A stretch of DNA of 64,000 bases from Longimicrobiales bacterium (GTDB taxonomy: Bacteria > Gemmatimonadota > Gemmatimonadetes > Longimicrobiales > Gaopeijiaceae): the NCBI GenBank assembly GCA_958295645.1, contig OY282361.1, forward strand, positions 372,001-436,000, read 5' to 3'. Every line of letters begins with the position of its first letter. The stretch's first letter is position 1. Of the stretch, positions 44,095 to 53,829 are shown one piece after another. A program made the translations under genes and the position numbers. The notes beneath the pieces are model-generated. The model did no database searches, was not told the DNA's origin, and was given only the letters and a program-made list of their open reading frames with translations.

Positions 44095-45381
44095 ATGGAG
44101 ATAGCGGTAACCTCGGCGGCAGAGACCGCCACGCAACCGGGCCTGTTCGGCCTCATGGCGCAACGCCGCCACGAGCAGCTGGCGCTGTGGAGCGAACCGG
44201 AGCTGGGCTACCGGGGCATCATCGCCATCCACGACACGACCCTTGGACCCGCGCTGGGCGGGACGCGCTTCTGGAACTACGAAGCCGACCGGGACGCCAT
44301 CGTGGACGCTTTGCGCCTGTCGCGGGGCATGACGTACAAGGCCGCGGTCAGCGGCGTCAGCCTGGGCGGCGGCAAGTCCGTCATCATCGGCGACAACCGC
44401 ACGGCCGACCGCGAGGAAATCTTTCGCGCTCACGGGCGGGCCGTCGAGTCCCTGAAGGGCCGCTACATCACCGCCGAAGACGTGGGCACTTCCGTCCACG
44501 ACATGGAGTTCGTCCGGGAGGAGACGGAGCACGTCGTCGGTCTCCTGGGACGCTCGGGCGACCCGTCTCCCGTCACCGCGTACGGAGTCTTCGTGGGGAT
44601 GAAGGCCTGCGCCATGGAGCGCTACGGGGACGACTCGCTGGAGGACAGGAAGGTCGCGGTGCAGGGCCTGGGCAACGTGGGCCGGCATCTGTGCGGCTAC
44701 CTCGTCGAAGCCGGCGCGCGCCTGGTGATCACCGACATTCGTCCGGACCGCCTGCGCGCGGTCGCGGCCGAGCTGCCCGGCGCCGAGACGTCGGCCCCGA
44801 ACGACATCTACGCCGCCAAGGCCGACATCTTCGCGCCCTGCGCCTTGGGGGCGGTCGTCAACAACCGGACCCTGCGGGTTCTCAGGGTCGACATCATCGC
44901 GGGAGCCGCCAACAACCAGCTCGCCGAGAGCCGCCATGGCGAGCTGCTTCACGCCCGCAACATCCTGTACGCCCCCGACTACGTGATCAACGCGGGCGGG
45001 CTGGTCAACGTCTACGGCGAACTCCAGGGGTGGGACACGGACCAGGGCAAGCGCAAGGCGGGCGAGATATACGAAACCCTTCTGCGTATCTTCAACCTTT
45101 CCAAGAACCAGGACGTGGCCACAAGCGTTGCGGCCGACCGCTTCGCGCGGGCGCGGATTCTGGAGGCTCGCCGCCTTCGGTCCCGGCGGCCCGGACGGAG
45201 CCGGACGGAAGCGAACGGAGGCCGGGAGCCGAATGGAACACCTCAAGAGAGACGACCCGCTGGTGTACGGGGCCGCACGCGAGGAGGAGCGTCGGCAACT
45301 CGGCTGGCTGGCGATGATCGCCAGCGAGAACTTCACGTCGCCGGCGGTCCGGGAGGCGCTGGGAACGGTCTTCACCCATAA
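44095..45381 (+). CDS. Leu/Phe/Val-type amino-acid dehydrogenase
   Basis: Deaminates branched-chain or aromatic amino acids with NAD+. Glu/Leu dehydrogenase features are [10 protein letters not shown], the substrate lysines K82 and K94 (MTYKAA, LGGGKSV), TAEDVGTS and the NAD motif [11 protein letters not shown]. The recognisable family sequence ends near residue 362 (ARILEARRL). The frame then runs a further 65 codons, the last 49 within glyA, as Arg/Gly-rich sequence. A lost stop codon or a base error near 45185-45235 is likely, so the true 3' end may be near 45200. Confidence 0.87.
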   Translation: MEIAVTSAAETATQPGLFGLMAQRRHEQLALWSEPELGYRGIIAIHDTTLGPALGGTRFWNYEADRDAIVDALRLSRGMTYKAAVSGVSLGGGKSVIIGDNRTADREEIFRAHGRAVESLKGRYITAEDVGTSVHDMEFVREETEHVVGLLGRSGDPSPVTAYGVFVGMKACAMERYGDDSLEDRKVAVQGLGNVGRHLCGYLVEAGARLVITDIRPDRLRAVAAELPGAETSAPNDIYAAKADIFAPCALGAVVNNRTLRVLRVDIIAGAANNQLAESRHGELLHARNILYAPDYVINAGGLVNVYGELQGWDTDQGKRKAGEIYETLLRIFNLSKNQDVATSVAADRFARARILEARRLRSRRPGRSRTEANGGREPNGTPQERRPAGVRGRTRGGASATRLAGDDRQRELHVAGGPGGAGNGLHP

Positions 45382-46474
45382 GTACGCGGAGGGCCTTCCC
45401 GGCCGCCGCTACTATGGGGGTTGCGTCGTCGTGGACGGCGTAGAGGAGACGGCCCGCGACCGAGCGACCGAGTTGTTCGAGGCCGAGCACGCCAACGTGC
45501 AGCCGCACTCGGGCGCGCAGGCCAACATGGCCGCCTACTTCGCGCTGCTGAAGCCCGGGGACCGCGTGCTGGGCATGAACCTCAGCCACGGCGGTCATCT
45601 GACGCACGGCTCGCCCGTCAACTTCAGCGGACAGCTCTACGACGTGGACGCGTACGGCGTGCGGCCCGACGACGGTCTGGTCGACTACGACGCGTTGCGC
45701 GACCAAGCCGTGCGGACGAGGCCGAAGCTGATCGTGGCGGGCGCGACAGCTTATCCGCGCATGTTGGACTTCGAGGCCTTCGGCCGCATTGCGGAGGATG
45801 CGGGCGCCTTCCTGCTCGCCGACATCGCCCACGTCGCCGGGCTGGTGGCGGGTGGGCAGCATCCCAGCCCGGTGCCGCACGCGCATGTGGTGACCGCGAC
45901 GACCCACAAGACGTTGCGCGGCCCCCGCGGCGGGTTCGTCCTGTGCCGAAGCGAGCATGCCGCTGCCATCGACCGGGCCGTGTTTCCGTGCGTGCAGGGA
46001 GGCCCGCTGATGCATGTCGTGGCGGCGAAGGCGGTCGGCTTCGGCGAGGCGTTGCGGCCGGAGTTTCGAGCCTACGCCGGGCGAGTCGTCGAGAACGCCC
46101 GGACTCTGGCGCGCGTACTGGCGGGTCGGGGCGTCGAAATCGTCTCCGGGGGCACGGACACGCACTTGGTGCTCGTCGACCTGCGGAACCGCGACCTCAC
46201 GGGCAAGGAGGCGGAGGCGGCCTTGGAGTGCGCCGGCATCACCACCAACAAGAACACCGTGCCGGGCGATTCCCGCTCGCCCTTCGTCACTTCGGGCCTC
46301 CGCATCGGCACTCCCGCGCTCACGACGCGAGGCATGGGCCGCACCGAAATGGAGCGCATCGGAGCCTGGGTCGCCGACGTGCTGGAGCGCCCCGAGGACG
46401 AGACGCTGATCAAACGCGTACGGGGCGAATCGGCGGAGCTGTGCGCCGCCTTTCCGCTGTTTCCGGGGAACTAG
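45233..46474 (+). CDS. glyA: Serine hydroxymethyltransferase
   Basis: A PLP enzyme that interconverts serine and glycine with tetrahydrofolate. The N-terminus [32 protein letters not shown] and QPHSGAQAN are conserved, and the PLP lysine is K226 in [12 protein letters not shown]. At 413 residues it is full length. The ATG at 45233 is required by the N-terminal homology. It overlaps the open frame of the preceding dehydrogenase by 149 nt. Confidence 0.95.
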   Translation: MEHLKRDDPLVYGAAREEERRQLGWLAMIASENFTSPAVREALGTVFTHKYAEGLPGRRYYGGCVVVDGVEETARDRATELFEAEHANVQPHSGAQANMAAYFALLKPGDRVLGMNLSHGGHLTHGSPVNFSGQLYDVDAYGVRPDDGLVDYDALRDQAVRTRPKLIVAGATAYPRMLDFEAFGRIAEDAGAFLLADIAHVAGLVAGGQHPSPVPHAHVVTATTHKTLRGPRGGFVLCRSEHAAAIDRAVFPCVQGGPLMHVVAAKAVGFGEALRPEFRAYAGRVVENARTLARVLAGRGVEIVSGGTDTHLVLVDLRNRDLTGKEAEAALECAGITTNKNTVPGDSRSPFVTSGLRIGTPALTTRGMGRTEMERIGAWVADVLERPEDETLIKRVRGESAELCAAFPLFPGN

Positions 46475-46508
46475 CGGAGCCCGCCCCAGTGTGTGACATT
46501 ATCGCTTC

Positions 46509-46889
46509 ATGAGCAACCTTCAATCCCGCGACGAGATTCTGGCTTGGCTTCGGCGGCGGTATCCGCGCTTCCACAGCGACGCCTACGGATTCGTGCTCGA
46601 GGCGTTGAACACGGTCATTGCCGGATTGGGCACGAGACGCCACATATCCGGCCGCGAGCTCGTGGACGGCGCGCGCGGCTTGGCCATGGAGCGCTTTGGG
46701 CCGCTGGCCCGGGCGGTGCTGGAGCATTGGGGCATTCATTCGACGGACGACTTGGGCGAAATGGTCTTCGCGCTCGTGGACGTAGGCGTTCTCGTCAAGC
46801 GGGAAGAGGACTGCCCGGAGGACTTCAAGGACCTCTTCGACTTCGAGGAAGTCTTTGACCGCAACTATCCCTGGACCGTGGCGACCTAG
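46509..46889 (+). CDS. Minf_1886-family protein
   Basis: A 126-residue conserved protein of unknown function: YPRFHSDAYGFVLEALNTV near 17-35, HISGRELVDGAR, FGPLARAVLEHWGIHSTDD and a final DFKDLFDFEEVFD. This pattern is shared by the Minf_1886 family of several environmental phyla. A CATTAT box at 46497-46502 ends 6 nt before the ATG, so the message may be leaderless. A zinc-ribbon gene follows after 21 nt. Confidence 0.8.
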   Translation: MSNLQSRDEILAWLRRRYPRFHSDAYGFVLEALNTVIAGLGTRRHISGRELVDGARGLAMERFGPLARAVLEHWGIHSTDDLGEMVFALVDVGVLVKREEDCPEDFKDLFDFEEVFDRNYPWTVAT

Positions 46890-46910
46890 GCGCGCCGAGG
46901 AGACGGGCTG

Positions 46911-47111
46911 ATGAGCACGGCCGAAGCGAATTTGACCACGTGCAGGAAGTGCCGCGAAGGCGTCATGCTGCCGCTGTCCGACTATGGACGGGACGGCGCT
47001 TCGATTCGCTACAAGGCGTGGGTCTGTTCGCACCCCGACTGTGGGTTCAACATTCGCATCGACAACGGCGAAGTCACGTTCGGCCGTCTGATCGGACAGA
47101 GCCGCAAGTAG
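46911..47111 (+). CDS. Small zinc-ribbon protein, 66 residues
   Basis: The protein has CRKC at 11-14 and CSHPDC at 39-44, a likely zinc ribbon, ending in a short strand pair (NIRIDNGEVTFG). Function is unknown. The ATG follows a GAGGAGACGGG ribosome site. It appears to be co-transcribed with the Minf_1886-type gene and lies just before the NAD(P)HX repair gene. Confidence 0.7.
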   Translation: MSTAEANLTTCRKCREGVMLPLSDYGRDGASIRYKAWVCSHPDCGFNIRIDNGEVTFGRLIGQSRK

Positions 47112-47113
47112 CC

Positions 47114-48895
47114 GTGGCCCCGGACAGCCCCGGGGGGCCGTTCGGGAAGCCCGGAACGCGAGGCCCGGCGATGGTCGGCGGCGATTCGGGCGCCTCGGGG
47201 GTTCCGTTTGGCGAGTCCGGCGTGGTGGCTCCCACCGCGGCCCAGGCAGCGCGCTTCGACGAGTTGGCCATCCGGCGGCACGGGGTTCCGGGCGCGGCGT
47301 TGATGGAGAACGCGGGGAGACAGGCGGCGCTCCTGGTGCAACGGTTGCATCCGCGGGGGCGGGTGGTGGCCCTGGTCGGTTCCGGCAACAACGGCGGCGA
47401 CGCGCTGGTGTGCTTGCGTGCGCTGGCGGCCTGGGGGCGGGAGGTGGCGGCCGTCGTGGTGGGGCGGCGCCCGGCGCCCGATCCGGTTTTGCACGGATGG
47501 GATATGCGGCGGACGACTTTCGATCCGGAGAGGCCGGGCGCTCGGGACGAGGCGGCGGGCCTGTTGTCCGAGGCGTCGGTGGTGGTGGACGGACTGCTGG
47601 GCACGGGCATCAAGGGGGCGCCCCGGCCGGCCTGCGCTCAGGTCGTCGAGGCCGCCAACGAGGGACAGGCTCCCGTGGTCGCCCTGGACGCGCCCTCGGG
47701 CGTCGACGGCGCGACCGGCCGAGTTCCCGGCGCGAGCGTCGCGGCCGAAGTCACGGTGGCGTTCGGCTGGCCGAAGCTGGGGACGTTGCTGTATCCGGGC
47801 CGGGCTCGTTGCGGCCGAATCGTGGCGGTCGAGATCGGCCTGCCCCCTGGTCCCTCGGGCGTCGCGGGCGCTGGGGCCCCGGGCGTCGTGGGTGCTGGGC
47901 CGTCCGGCATCCCGGGCGCGGGCGCCGGCTCGTCCTGCGGCTCGGGCCGGCTCACCGGTTCTGGTTCGGGTTCCGGCTCCGGCCCGGAGGAGCCGTGGGC
48001 GGAACTCGCGACACCGGGCTGGGTGTCGGCGAGGCTGCCGGGCCGTGCGCCCGGGACGCACAAGAACGCGGTCGGGGCCTTGGCGGTCGTCGCGGGGTCG
48101 GCGATGCCGGGCGCGGCGGTGCTTCTCGCGAGGAGCGCGTTTCGTTGCGGGGCAGGGCTGGTGCGCGTCTGCGCGGCCCCGCCCGGCGTCGAACTGGTGG
48201 CTGCGTTGCCGGAGGCGATCTTCGTGGCGGCCGACAGCGAGCGGGAGGTGGCCGAGGCCGTGGAGGCGAGTGCGGCGCTGGCCGTGGGTCCCGGACTTGG
48301 CGCCGGCCCGGCCGCGGCTCGCCACCTGGGATGGGCGCTGCGGGCCCGCCAGGGCCGGCCCGTCGTGGTGGACGCCGATGCGCTCACGCTGCTGGCGGGC
48401 GGGGCGGCGGGAGGATTGCCGGAGTTGGCGGCGGGGGGCGAGGTCGTGCTCACTCCGCATCCCGGCGAAATGGCGCGGCTGGTGGGGACGGACGTGGCGG
48501 CCGTCCAGCGCGACCGTCGGGGGGCGGCTCGGTCGCTGGCCGCCTCGACCGGCGCGGTCGTCCTGCTCAAGGGCACGCCTTCCTTGGTGGCCGGCCCCGG
48601 CGGAGGCCTGCTCGTCTCCACCTGCGAGAGGCCGTCCGACTTGGCTGTGGCGGGAATGGGCGACGTCCTGGCCGGCGCCGTGGGGGCCTTCCTCGCCCAG
48701 CGCGTGCCCGCGTTCGAAGCCGCTGGACTCGCCTTGGGAGTGACGGACAGGGCTGCGGCCGCCGCCGGCTTGGGTCCGGCTCTCTCTCCCTCCGACGTTG
48801 TGGAGGCGGTCCCCGGCGCCTTGGCCGCGCGCGGGCCGGGCCGCACCAGCTTGCCGTTCCCCTTCGTCGTCTTCGACCAGCGCCTGCCGAGGTAG
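47114..48895 (+). CDS. nnr: Bifunctional NAD(P)HX epimerase / ADP-dependent dehydratase
   Basis: Repairs hydrated NADH and NADPH. The N-terminal epimerase half has GVPGAALMENAG, VALVGSGNNGGDAL and ALDAPSGVDGATG. The C-terminal ribokinase-like dehydratase half has APGTHKNAVGALAVVAGSAMPG, VVVDADAL, LTPHPGEMARL and AGMGDVLAGAVGAFL. A Gly/Ser/Pro/Ala-rich linker (about 47850-47990) joins them and is longer than usual. The GTG at 47114 is the first in-frame start after the upstream gene; an ATG at 47171 would give 574 residues and is equally possible. Confidence 0.9.
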   Translation: MAPDSPGGPFGKPGTRGPAMVGGDSGASGVPFGESGVVAPTAAQAARFDELAIRRHGVPGAALMENAGRQAALLVQRLHPRGRVVALVGSGNNGGDALVCLRALAAWGREVAAVVVGRRPAPDPVLHGWDMRRTTFDPERPGARDEAAGLLSEASVVVDGLLGTGIKGAPRPACAQVVEAANEGQAPVVALDAPSGVDGATGRVPGASVAAEVTVAFGWPKLGTLLYPGRARCGRIVAVEIGLPPGPSGVAGAGAPGVVGAGPSGIPGAGAGSSCGSGRLTGSGSGSGSGPEEPWAELATPGWVSARLPGRAPGTHKNAVGALAVVAGSAMPGAAVLLARSAFRCGAGLVRVCAAPPGVELVAALPEAIFVAADSEREVAEAVEASAALAVGPGLGAGPAAARHLGWALRARQGRPVVVDADALTLLAGGAAGGLPELAAGGEVVLTPHPGEMARLVGTDVAAVQRDRRGAARSLAASTGAVVLLKGTPSLVAGPGGGLLVSTCERPSDLAVAGMGDVLAGAVGAFLAQRVPAFEAAGLALGVTDRAAAAAGLGPALSPSDVVEAVPGALAARGPGRTSLPFPFVVFDQRLPR

Positions 48896-48912
48896 GGGCG
48901 AGGAGCGCCGAA

Positions 48913-50031
48913 ATGAGCGACGGCCCGGGCGGGGCTGGTTCCTTGACGCGCACGGGGGCCGGGCAAGGCGGCGAGGTCGCGCAGGCGGCGAGCGAGGACG
49001 AAATCGTCCGCCGGCTGGCGGCGATAGGGTGGAAGGGCAGCCGGGCGGTGGTCCTCGGGCCGGGCGACGACGCGGCCGTCCTGAGAGGAGGGCTGGTCGT
49101 CAGCGCCGACATGAGCGTGGAAGGCGTGCACTTCCGCTTCGACTGGATCTCGGCCGAGGAAGCCGGATTTCGCGCAGGAGCCGCGGCTCTGAGCGACATG
49201 GCGGCGATGGGCGCCGACCCCGTGTCCCTGCTGGTCTCGGTCGCGCTTCCCATGGAGGGCGCAGCCGGGGTGGCCGGCGGGCCGGCGGGCCCCGAGGCGT
49301 TGCAGCGAGGCGTTGCGGCGGCGGGCGACAGGGCAGGCGTTCCGATCGTGGGCGGCGACGTGTGCCGCTCTCCCGGGCCGCTGGTGGTGGACGTGGTGGC
49401 CGTGGGCAGAGCCGTCCGGCCGCTGGTGCGCAGCGGCGCTCGGCCGGGCGACTCTCTGTGGGTTTCGGGCGCGCTCGGCGGGCCGGCGGCGGCGGTGGCA
49501 GCCTGGAGCCGGGGACTGGAGCCGGGCGATGCCGCGCGCAGCCGCTTCGTCGCGCCGCCCCATAGGATCGGGCTCGGGCGAGCCCTGGCGGCGGAGGAAT
49601 TGGCCAGCGCGGCGATCGACGTCTCCGACGGTCTGGTGGCCGACGCTCGCCGGATCGCGGAGCCTTCCGGAGTCCGGCTCTGCATCGACGAAGAACTCGT
49701 TCCGGTGGACGCCGCCGCGGGCGGGGACTTGAACTTTGCCCTGCAAGGGGGCGAAGATTATGAACTAATGTTTACAGTCCCGGCCGGCGCGGCGTCGCGC
49801 ATTGCGCGGATTGGACGGGAGCTGTCGGTGCCGTTGACCCGGATTGGCGTCGTCGAGCGCGGAAGGGGCGTCCTCATGGAACGCAGCGGGAAGCGGCGGA
49901 GCAGCGAAGGACTCGGCGGATACGACCACTTCGCCGAGGCGGAGCCGGCGCAGGCGCCGCGACTTGGGCGGGCGGGCGGAGACCACGATTCCGGGGGACT
50001 GGGCACGACGCCGCCGGCGGGCAAGCCATGA
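48913..50031 (+). CDS. thiL: Thiamine-monophosphate kinase
   Basis: Phosphorylates thiamine monophosphate to the active diphosphate. LGPGDDAAVL near 48-57, SADMSVEGVHFRFDW, ALSDMAAMGADP, VGGDVCRSPG and AIDVSDGLVADA are the AIR-synthase-like motifs, and GGEDYELMF is near the C-terminus. The ATG at 48913 follows GAGGAG. The last 50 residues are a low-complexity tail. ATGA overlap with plsC. Confidence 0.93.
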   Translation: MSDGPGGAGSLTRTGAGQGGEVAQAASEDEIVRRLAAIGWKGSRAVVLGPGDDAAVLRGGLVVSADMSVEGVHFRFDWISAEEAGFRAGAAALSDMAAMGADPVSLLVSVALPMEGAAGVAGGPAGPEALQRGVAAAGDRAGVPIVGGDVCRSPGPLVVDVVAVGRAVRPLVRSGARPGDSLWVSGALGGPAAAVAAWSRGLEPGDAARSRFVAPPHRIGLGRALAAEELASAAIDVSDGLVADARRIAEPSGVRLCIDEELVPVDAAAGGDLNFALQGGEDYELMFTVPAGAASRIARIGRELSVPLTRIGVVERGRGVLMERSGKRRSSEGLGGYDHFAEAEPAQAPRLGRAGGDHDSGGLGTTPPAGKP

Positions 50032-50864
50032 TGCGGGCGGCATGGACGTATTGGGTCGGCCTCCTCTGGACGGTTCGCGTCTGCCTGATGGTCATCGTCC
50101 GCGCGGCCCTGAAGTCGCCGTCCCTGGAGTCCTACCAGCAGGAGGGCCCGACGCGCTGGGGCGTTGCGATCTTGCGCGCCGCGAAGGTGCGCGTGGTCTG
50201 GAAGGACGCCCATCGGCTTCGCCCGCAGGCCCAGATCCTCGTCGCCAACCACCAGAGCTGGTTCGACATCTTCGTGCTGGCGGGCACTCTTCCGGTCAAG
50301 TACAGCTTCGTCGGCAAGAAGGAGTTGGCGAGCATTCCCGGCTTTGGCGCGGCGTGGCGGAGGGTGGGGCACTACGCGATCGACCGGGGCGACAACAAGG
50401 CCGCGGCCGCCGCCCTGGGACGGGTGGGCAAGCGCATTGCCGCGGACACGGCCACGGTCGTCATGTTCCCGGAAGGGACCCGCTCCGAGTCGGACCGGAT
50501 GGCCGAGTTCAAGACGGGCGCCTTCCTGCTGGCCATCAAGGCGCAGGTCCCCGTCGTGCCCGTCGCGCTGGTCGGGACGCATCCCATCATGCCCAAGGGC
50601 AGCTGGGCGATCCGTCCGGGCTTGGTCCGAGTGCACGTGGGGGAGCCCATCCCGACGGCCGGGCTCTCGCGAAGGGACCGGCATGCGCTGGCCCGGCGCA
50701 CGCACGACGCCGTAGCCGAACTCTTGCGCGCCGCCGGCGGACTTCGGGAGCGTCTCGGGACCCAGGGCGGCGACGCCGCTCCGCCGGGCGCCTCCAAGCC
50801 GCTCGTGGCGCGCGCGGGAGACCCCCGTCCCGAGACGGAATTGTCGCCGGCGGGCGGCCACTGA
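50028..50864 (+). CDS. plsC: 1-acyl-sn-glycerol-3-phosphate acyltransferase
   Basis: Acylates lysophosphatidic acid in the inner membrane to make phosphatidic acid. An N-terminal hydrophobic helix (about 5-26) anchors it. The acyltransferase blocks are NHQSWFD at 74-80 (the HX4D catalytic pair) and FPEGTRS at 147-153, with VPVVPVALVGTHPI following. The C-terminal 45 residues are Pro/Gly-rich. It overlaps thiL by 4 nt and precedes eno by 15 nt. Confidence 0.92.
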   Translation: MMRAAWTYWVGLLWTVRVCLMVIVRAALKSPSLESYQQEGPTRWGVAILRAAKVRVVWKDAHRLRPQAQILVANHQSWFDIFVLAGTLPVKYSFVGKKELASIPGFGAAWRRVGHYAIDRGDNKAAAAALGRVGKRIAADTATVVMFPEGTRSESDRMAEFKTGAFLLAIKAQVPVVPVALVGTHPIMPKGSWAIRPGLVRVHVGEPIPTAGLSRRDRHALARRTHDAVAELLRAAGGLRERLGTQGGDAAPPGASKPLVARAGDPRPETELSPAGGH

Positions 50865-50879
50865 CCGGAGAGGCTTCGC

Positions 50880-52157
50880 ATGGCCGTCGTCGCCGACATA
50901 GCGGCTCGCGAGATACTGGACTCGCGGGGGAATCCCACGGTCGAAGCCGAGGTCGTCCTCGACACCGGGGAGCGCGGCCGCGCCTCCGTTCCCAGCGGGG
51001 CGTCGACGGGGGCGCACGAGGCGCTGGAACTCCGCGACGGCGATCCGGGGCGCTACGGTGGACGGGGCGTGTCGCAGGCGGTGGCCAACGTTCGGTCGGA
51101 GATCCTGCCCGCCGTCAGGGGCATGGACGCGATGGAGCAGCGCCAAGTGGATTCGGCGATGATCGAGCTCGACGGGTCTCCCGCGAAGCGTCGTCTCGGC
51201 GCCAACGCCATCTTGGCCGTGTCGGTCGCCACGGCGCGCGCGGCCGCTGAACATGCGGGCGTCCCGTTGTACCGGCACCTCGGCGGCGCGGGCGCCTGCA
51301 CGCTTCCCGTTCCGATGATGAACATCCTCAACGGCGGGGCGCACGCCTCCAACAACATCGACATCCAGGAGTTCATGGTGATGCCGGTTGGGGCGGACAC
51401 CTTCGGGGAAGGCCTGCGCATGGGCGCCGAGATATTCCATGCGCTCAAGCGGGTGCTGGCCGAGAGCGGCAAGAACACGGCGGTGGGCGACGAGGGCGGG
51501 TTCGCGCCGAACGCCGGCTCCAGCGACGAAGCCGTCGAGGCGGTTCTGAAGGCCGTCGAGAGAACCGGCCGCCGACCCGGCGAGGACGTCCTGATCGCGG
51601 TCGACGCCGCCGCCTCCGAACTGCTGGAGGGCGAACGCTACGTGTTTCCCAAGTCGACGGCGCAGCCGCTCGCCACCGACGGCATGATCGCGTTCTGGGA
51701 AGACATGACCGCGCGTTTTCCCGTCGCCAGCCTCGAAGATCCGCTGGGCGAGGACGACTGGGAGGGATGGACGGCCCTGACGGCGAAGCTGGGTTCGCGC
51801 TGTCAGGTCGTGGGCGACGACCTGCTGGCCACCAACCGCGGACGGCTCGAACGGAGCTTTCGCGAGAACGCCGCCAACGCCGTCCTGGTCAAGGTGAACC
51901 AAGCGGGCACGCTCACCGAGGCGCTCGACGTGGCGCGCTTGGCCCGCGAAGCAGGCTACGGCGTGGTCGTGTCTCACCGATCCGGGGAGACCGAAGACAC
52001 GCTGATCGCCGACTTGGCCGTCGCGCTGGGTTGCGGCCAGATCAAGACCGGTGCGCCGAGCCGCACGGACCGCGTCGCGAAGTACAACCAGTTGCTGCGA
52101 ATCGAGGAAGCGCTCGGCGGCCGCGCGCGCTACCCGGGAAGGAGTCTGTGGCCATGA
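50880..52157 (+). CDS. eno: Enolase
   Basis: Converts 2-phosphoglycerate to phosphoenolpyruvate. [16 protein letters not shown] at the start, [18 protein letters not shown], the metal/catalytic region [24 protein letters not shown] and the signature [13 protein letters not shown] are all intact in 425 residues. [10 protein letters not shown] and [20 protein letters not shown] close the barrel. The ftsB-like gene overlaps its stop (ATGA), the common eno-ftsB arrangement. Confidence 0.96.
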   Translation: MAVVADIAAREILDSRGNPTVEAEVVLDTGERGRASVPSGASTGAHEALELRDGDPGRYGGRGVSQAVANVRSEILPAVRGMDAMEQRQVDSAMIELDGSPAKRRLGANAILAVSVATARAAAEHAGVPLYRHLGGAGACTLPVPMMNILNGGAHASNNIDIQEFMVMPVGADTFGEGLRMGAEIFHALKRVLAESGKNTAVGDEGGFAPNAGSSDEAVEAVLKAVERTGRRPGEDVLIAVDAAASELLEGERYVFPKSTAQPLATDGMIAFWEDMTARFPVASLEDPLGEDDWEGWTALTAKLGSRCQVVGDDLLATNRGRLERSFRENAANAVLVKVNQAGTLTEALDVARLAREAGYGVVVSHRSGETEDTLIADLAVALGCGQIKTGAPSRTDRVAKYNQLLRIEEALGGRARYPGRSLWP

Positions 52158-52507
52158 GACGACTGTTCTTGCCCTGCGTGCTGGGATTGGCTCTCTACAT
52201 CGCCGTCGCGGGCGGCGAGTACAACGTGCTGGAGACCCGTCGCGCCCGGGCGGAGCTGGAGGCCCGCCGCGACCGCCTTCCGGCCGCCCGCCGCGAGATC
52301 GACTCGCTCAGGGCCCGAATCGATTCCCTCCAGCACGACGACGCGATGCTGGAACGGTTCGCCCGCGAGCGGTACGGATTCATCCGCGACGGCGAGCTGC
52401 TCTACCGCATCTCCGAACCGGCGTCCGACGTGCCGACGGCCGAACGGGGCCGCGCGGCCCCAGAACGTGCGCTCGTCTCCAGAGTGTCCGAGGACGCGGG
52501 GCGCTGA
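52154..52507 (+). CDS. FtsB/DivIC-like septum formation initiator
   Basis: A 117-residue bitopic protein: a transmembrane helix at about 5-22, a coiled coil at about 30-70 ([28 protein letters not shown]), then [19 protein letters not shown], the conserved FtsB/DivIC end that contacts FtsL and FtsQ. It should take part in divisome assembly. Its position right after eno supports ftsB. The C-terminal 30 residues are a variable tail. Confidence 0.88.
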   Translation: MRRLFLPCVLGLALYIAVAGGEYNVLETRRARAELEARRDRLPAARREIDSLRARIDSLQHDDAMLERFARERYGFIRDGELLYRISEPASDVPTAERGRAAPERALVSRVSEDAGR

Positions 52508-52604
52508 CTCCAGGGCGGGACCACGCGGCCCGCGGCCCGGGCTGCCGGAGGCTGTGCGGGCGTGGCGCCGACCGCCGGAGCGTCAGCGGACCGGCGACGG
52601 AGCT

Positions 52605-53573
52605 TCAGCGTTGGACAAGCTCGACCCGCGCAAGGATCAGCTGCGGGACGCCCCAGCGTTCGTCTATGTTGTACAACAGAACTCGGTCGTCCTGGAAGAG
52701 GATGCTGGCCCCCCAGCGCCGTCCCTCGTGGCCATCCGCAAAGACGACGGGCGTCGCCTCCAGGCTAGCCGGATCCAGGACATAACCGGTGGCTCCTCCA
52801 AAGGACGAGACATCGACGAACAGGCGTCCGTCGTCCAGCGGTTGCAGCGTTGTCGCCATTATGACGTTCAGCACGATCGATGGGCCGCCGAAGGCTTCCA
52901 CCTGTTCGTCGCGCCCCCGAAGCTTTTCCGACCGCGCAGGCTCCGGAAGGAAGTTGGCGCCGAGCAAGGCGCCGTCGGGCGCATAGCTGATCAGCGCCAG
53001 ATGCGAGCCGTCGAACACGTGAATGGCGCCGTCGGGAGCGACCGCGACGAGATTGGTGCGCCTTCGGAAGACGAAGGCGTCCTCGTCGTCGGGTCGGAGC
53101 CTGGGCGGGATTGGCGCAAGGTCGGCCTGCCCGCCCTGGTGGAGTTGCGACAGGTAGTGTGACCGCGAACCGTCGTCCGCAACGAGGATTCCTAGCTCGG
53201 GGTGCCAAGCCACGTCGGTGGGGTTGGAACGCAGGGTCGTGCTCTCCAAGAATGTGCCGTCGTGCTCGACGTAGGACACGCGAACCCTGCCTTGGTCCAG
53301 GACCGCGATCCGACTTCCGGCGGAGGCGAGCGCTGGGACATATCCGTACTCGCCTGGGCCCTCGCCCTCCCTGCCCGTCGTCTGCAGGAGGTTCAGATTA
53401 TGGTCGAAGAGCGCTAGACGGTCGTTCCCAGCGTCGGCGACCAGGTAGCCCTGCGCTGTGAGTTCGGCGTCGGAGACTCCAAACAGCGGATCCTCGTCCA
53501 GGCGGGGCGCTTGGACAACGACCTCGCCTATCTCGAAGGCGGAAGGCCCTTCAGCGAAGTAGCCGGATTCCAC
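52605..53573 (-). CDS. 6-bladed beta-propeller (NHL-like) protein, N-terminus uncertain
   Basis: A 322-residue protein with repeated blade motifs: GYLVADAGNDRLALFDHN, GEGPGEYGYVPAL, NLVAVAPDGAIHVFDGSHLALISY and FVDVSSFGG. Such propellers are usually secreted lipoproteins. Here no signal peptide is seen; the start (GTG 53573) lies within a 24-nt tandem duplication and an in-frame TGA stands about 36 nt upstream. The gene may therefore have lost its signal sequence. It is the only gene between the enolase operon and the tRNA, on the opposite strand. Confidence 0.75.
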   Translation of the reverse strand: MESGYFAEGPSAFEIGEVVVQAPRLDEDPLFGVSDAELTAQGYLVADAGNDRLALFDHNLNLLQTTGREGEGPGEYGYVPALASAGSRIAVLDQGRVRVSYVEHDGTFLESTTLRSNPTDVAWHPELGILVADDGSRSHYLSQLHQGGQADLAPIPPRLRPDDEDAFVFRRRTNLVAVAPDGAIHVFDGSHLALISYAPDGALLGANFLPEPARSEKLRGRDEQVEAFGGPSIVLNVIMATTLQPLDDGRLFVDVSSFGGATGYVLDPASLEATPVVFADGHEGRRWGASILFQDDRVLLYNIDERWGVPQLILARVELVQR

Positions 53574-53595
53574 GTCAGCGAAATAGCCGGATTCC
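53551..53595 (-). repeat. 24-nt tandem duplication at the propeller gene start
   Basis: Bases 53551-53571 and 53575-53595 are the same 21-mer except for one base, offset by exactly 24 nt (eight codons). On the minus strand both encode ESGYFA followed by D or E. The duplication stands at the proposed start and suggests a replication-slippage or insertion scar at a rearranged 5' end. Confidence 0.85.
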
Positions 53596-53637
53596 AGGTT
53601 CAGGCTTCATGACCCCGGTTTTCTTGCGTCGTGGCGT

Positions 53638-53668
53638 GTCGGCGGGCGGGGCAAGCCCGCCCGCCGAC
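53638..53668. repeat. Perfect 13-bp hairpin with 5-nt loop
   Basis: GTCGGCGGGCGGG (53638-53650) pairs exactly with CCCGCCCGCCGAC (53656-53668) around GCAAG. No T-run follows on either strand, so a standard intrinsic terminator is not supported. The hairpin lies in the gene-free stretch between the propeller gene and the tRNA. Confidence 0.8.
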
Positions 53669-53789
53669 GAATGGGTAATCGTGTAGGAGATGCTGCTTCC
53701 GGCGATGCTGATTGTGAACGACTTCTCCACGGTGTAAGTGCCACGGAGCGTGCCGATCCTCGGGTTGCTGGAACCTAAGGTACCAAGCC

Positions 53790-53829
53790 GCCATGGAAAT
53801 GTCCGAGGTGGCGCGCCATGGAAATGTCC
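53790..53829 (-). repeat. Direct repeat resembling an insertion-sequence end
   Basis: The 15-mer GCCATGGAAATGTCC occurs at 53790-53804 and again at 53815-53829, a 25-nt step. Read on the minus strand the unit is GGACATTTCCATGGC. Closely spaced copies of GGACATTTcnAT-type units are a feature of some IS21-family termini, so this may be the leftover end of such an element. No transposase sequence is present nearby. Confidence 0.5.

Noticed and set aside
53638-53668. Hairpin as an intrinsic terminator of the propeller gene
   Set aside because: It lies upstream of that gene's start and has no T-run on either side.
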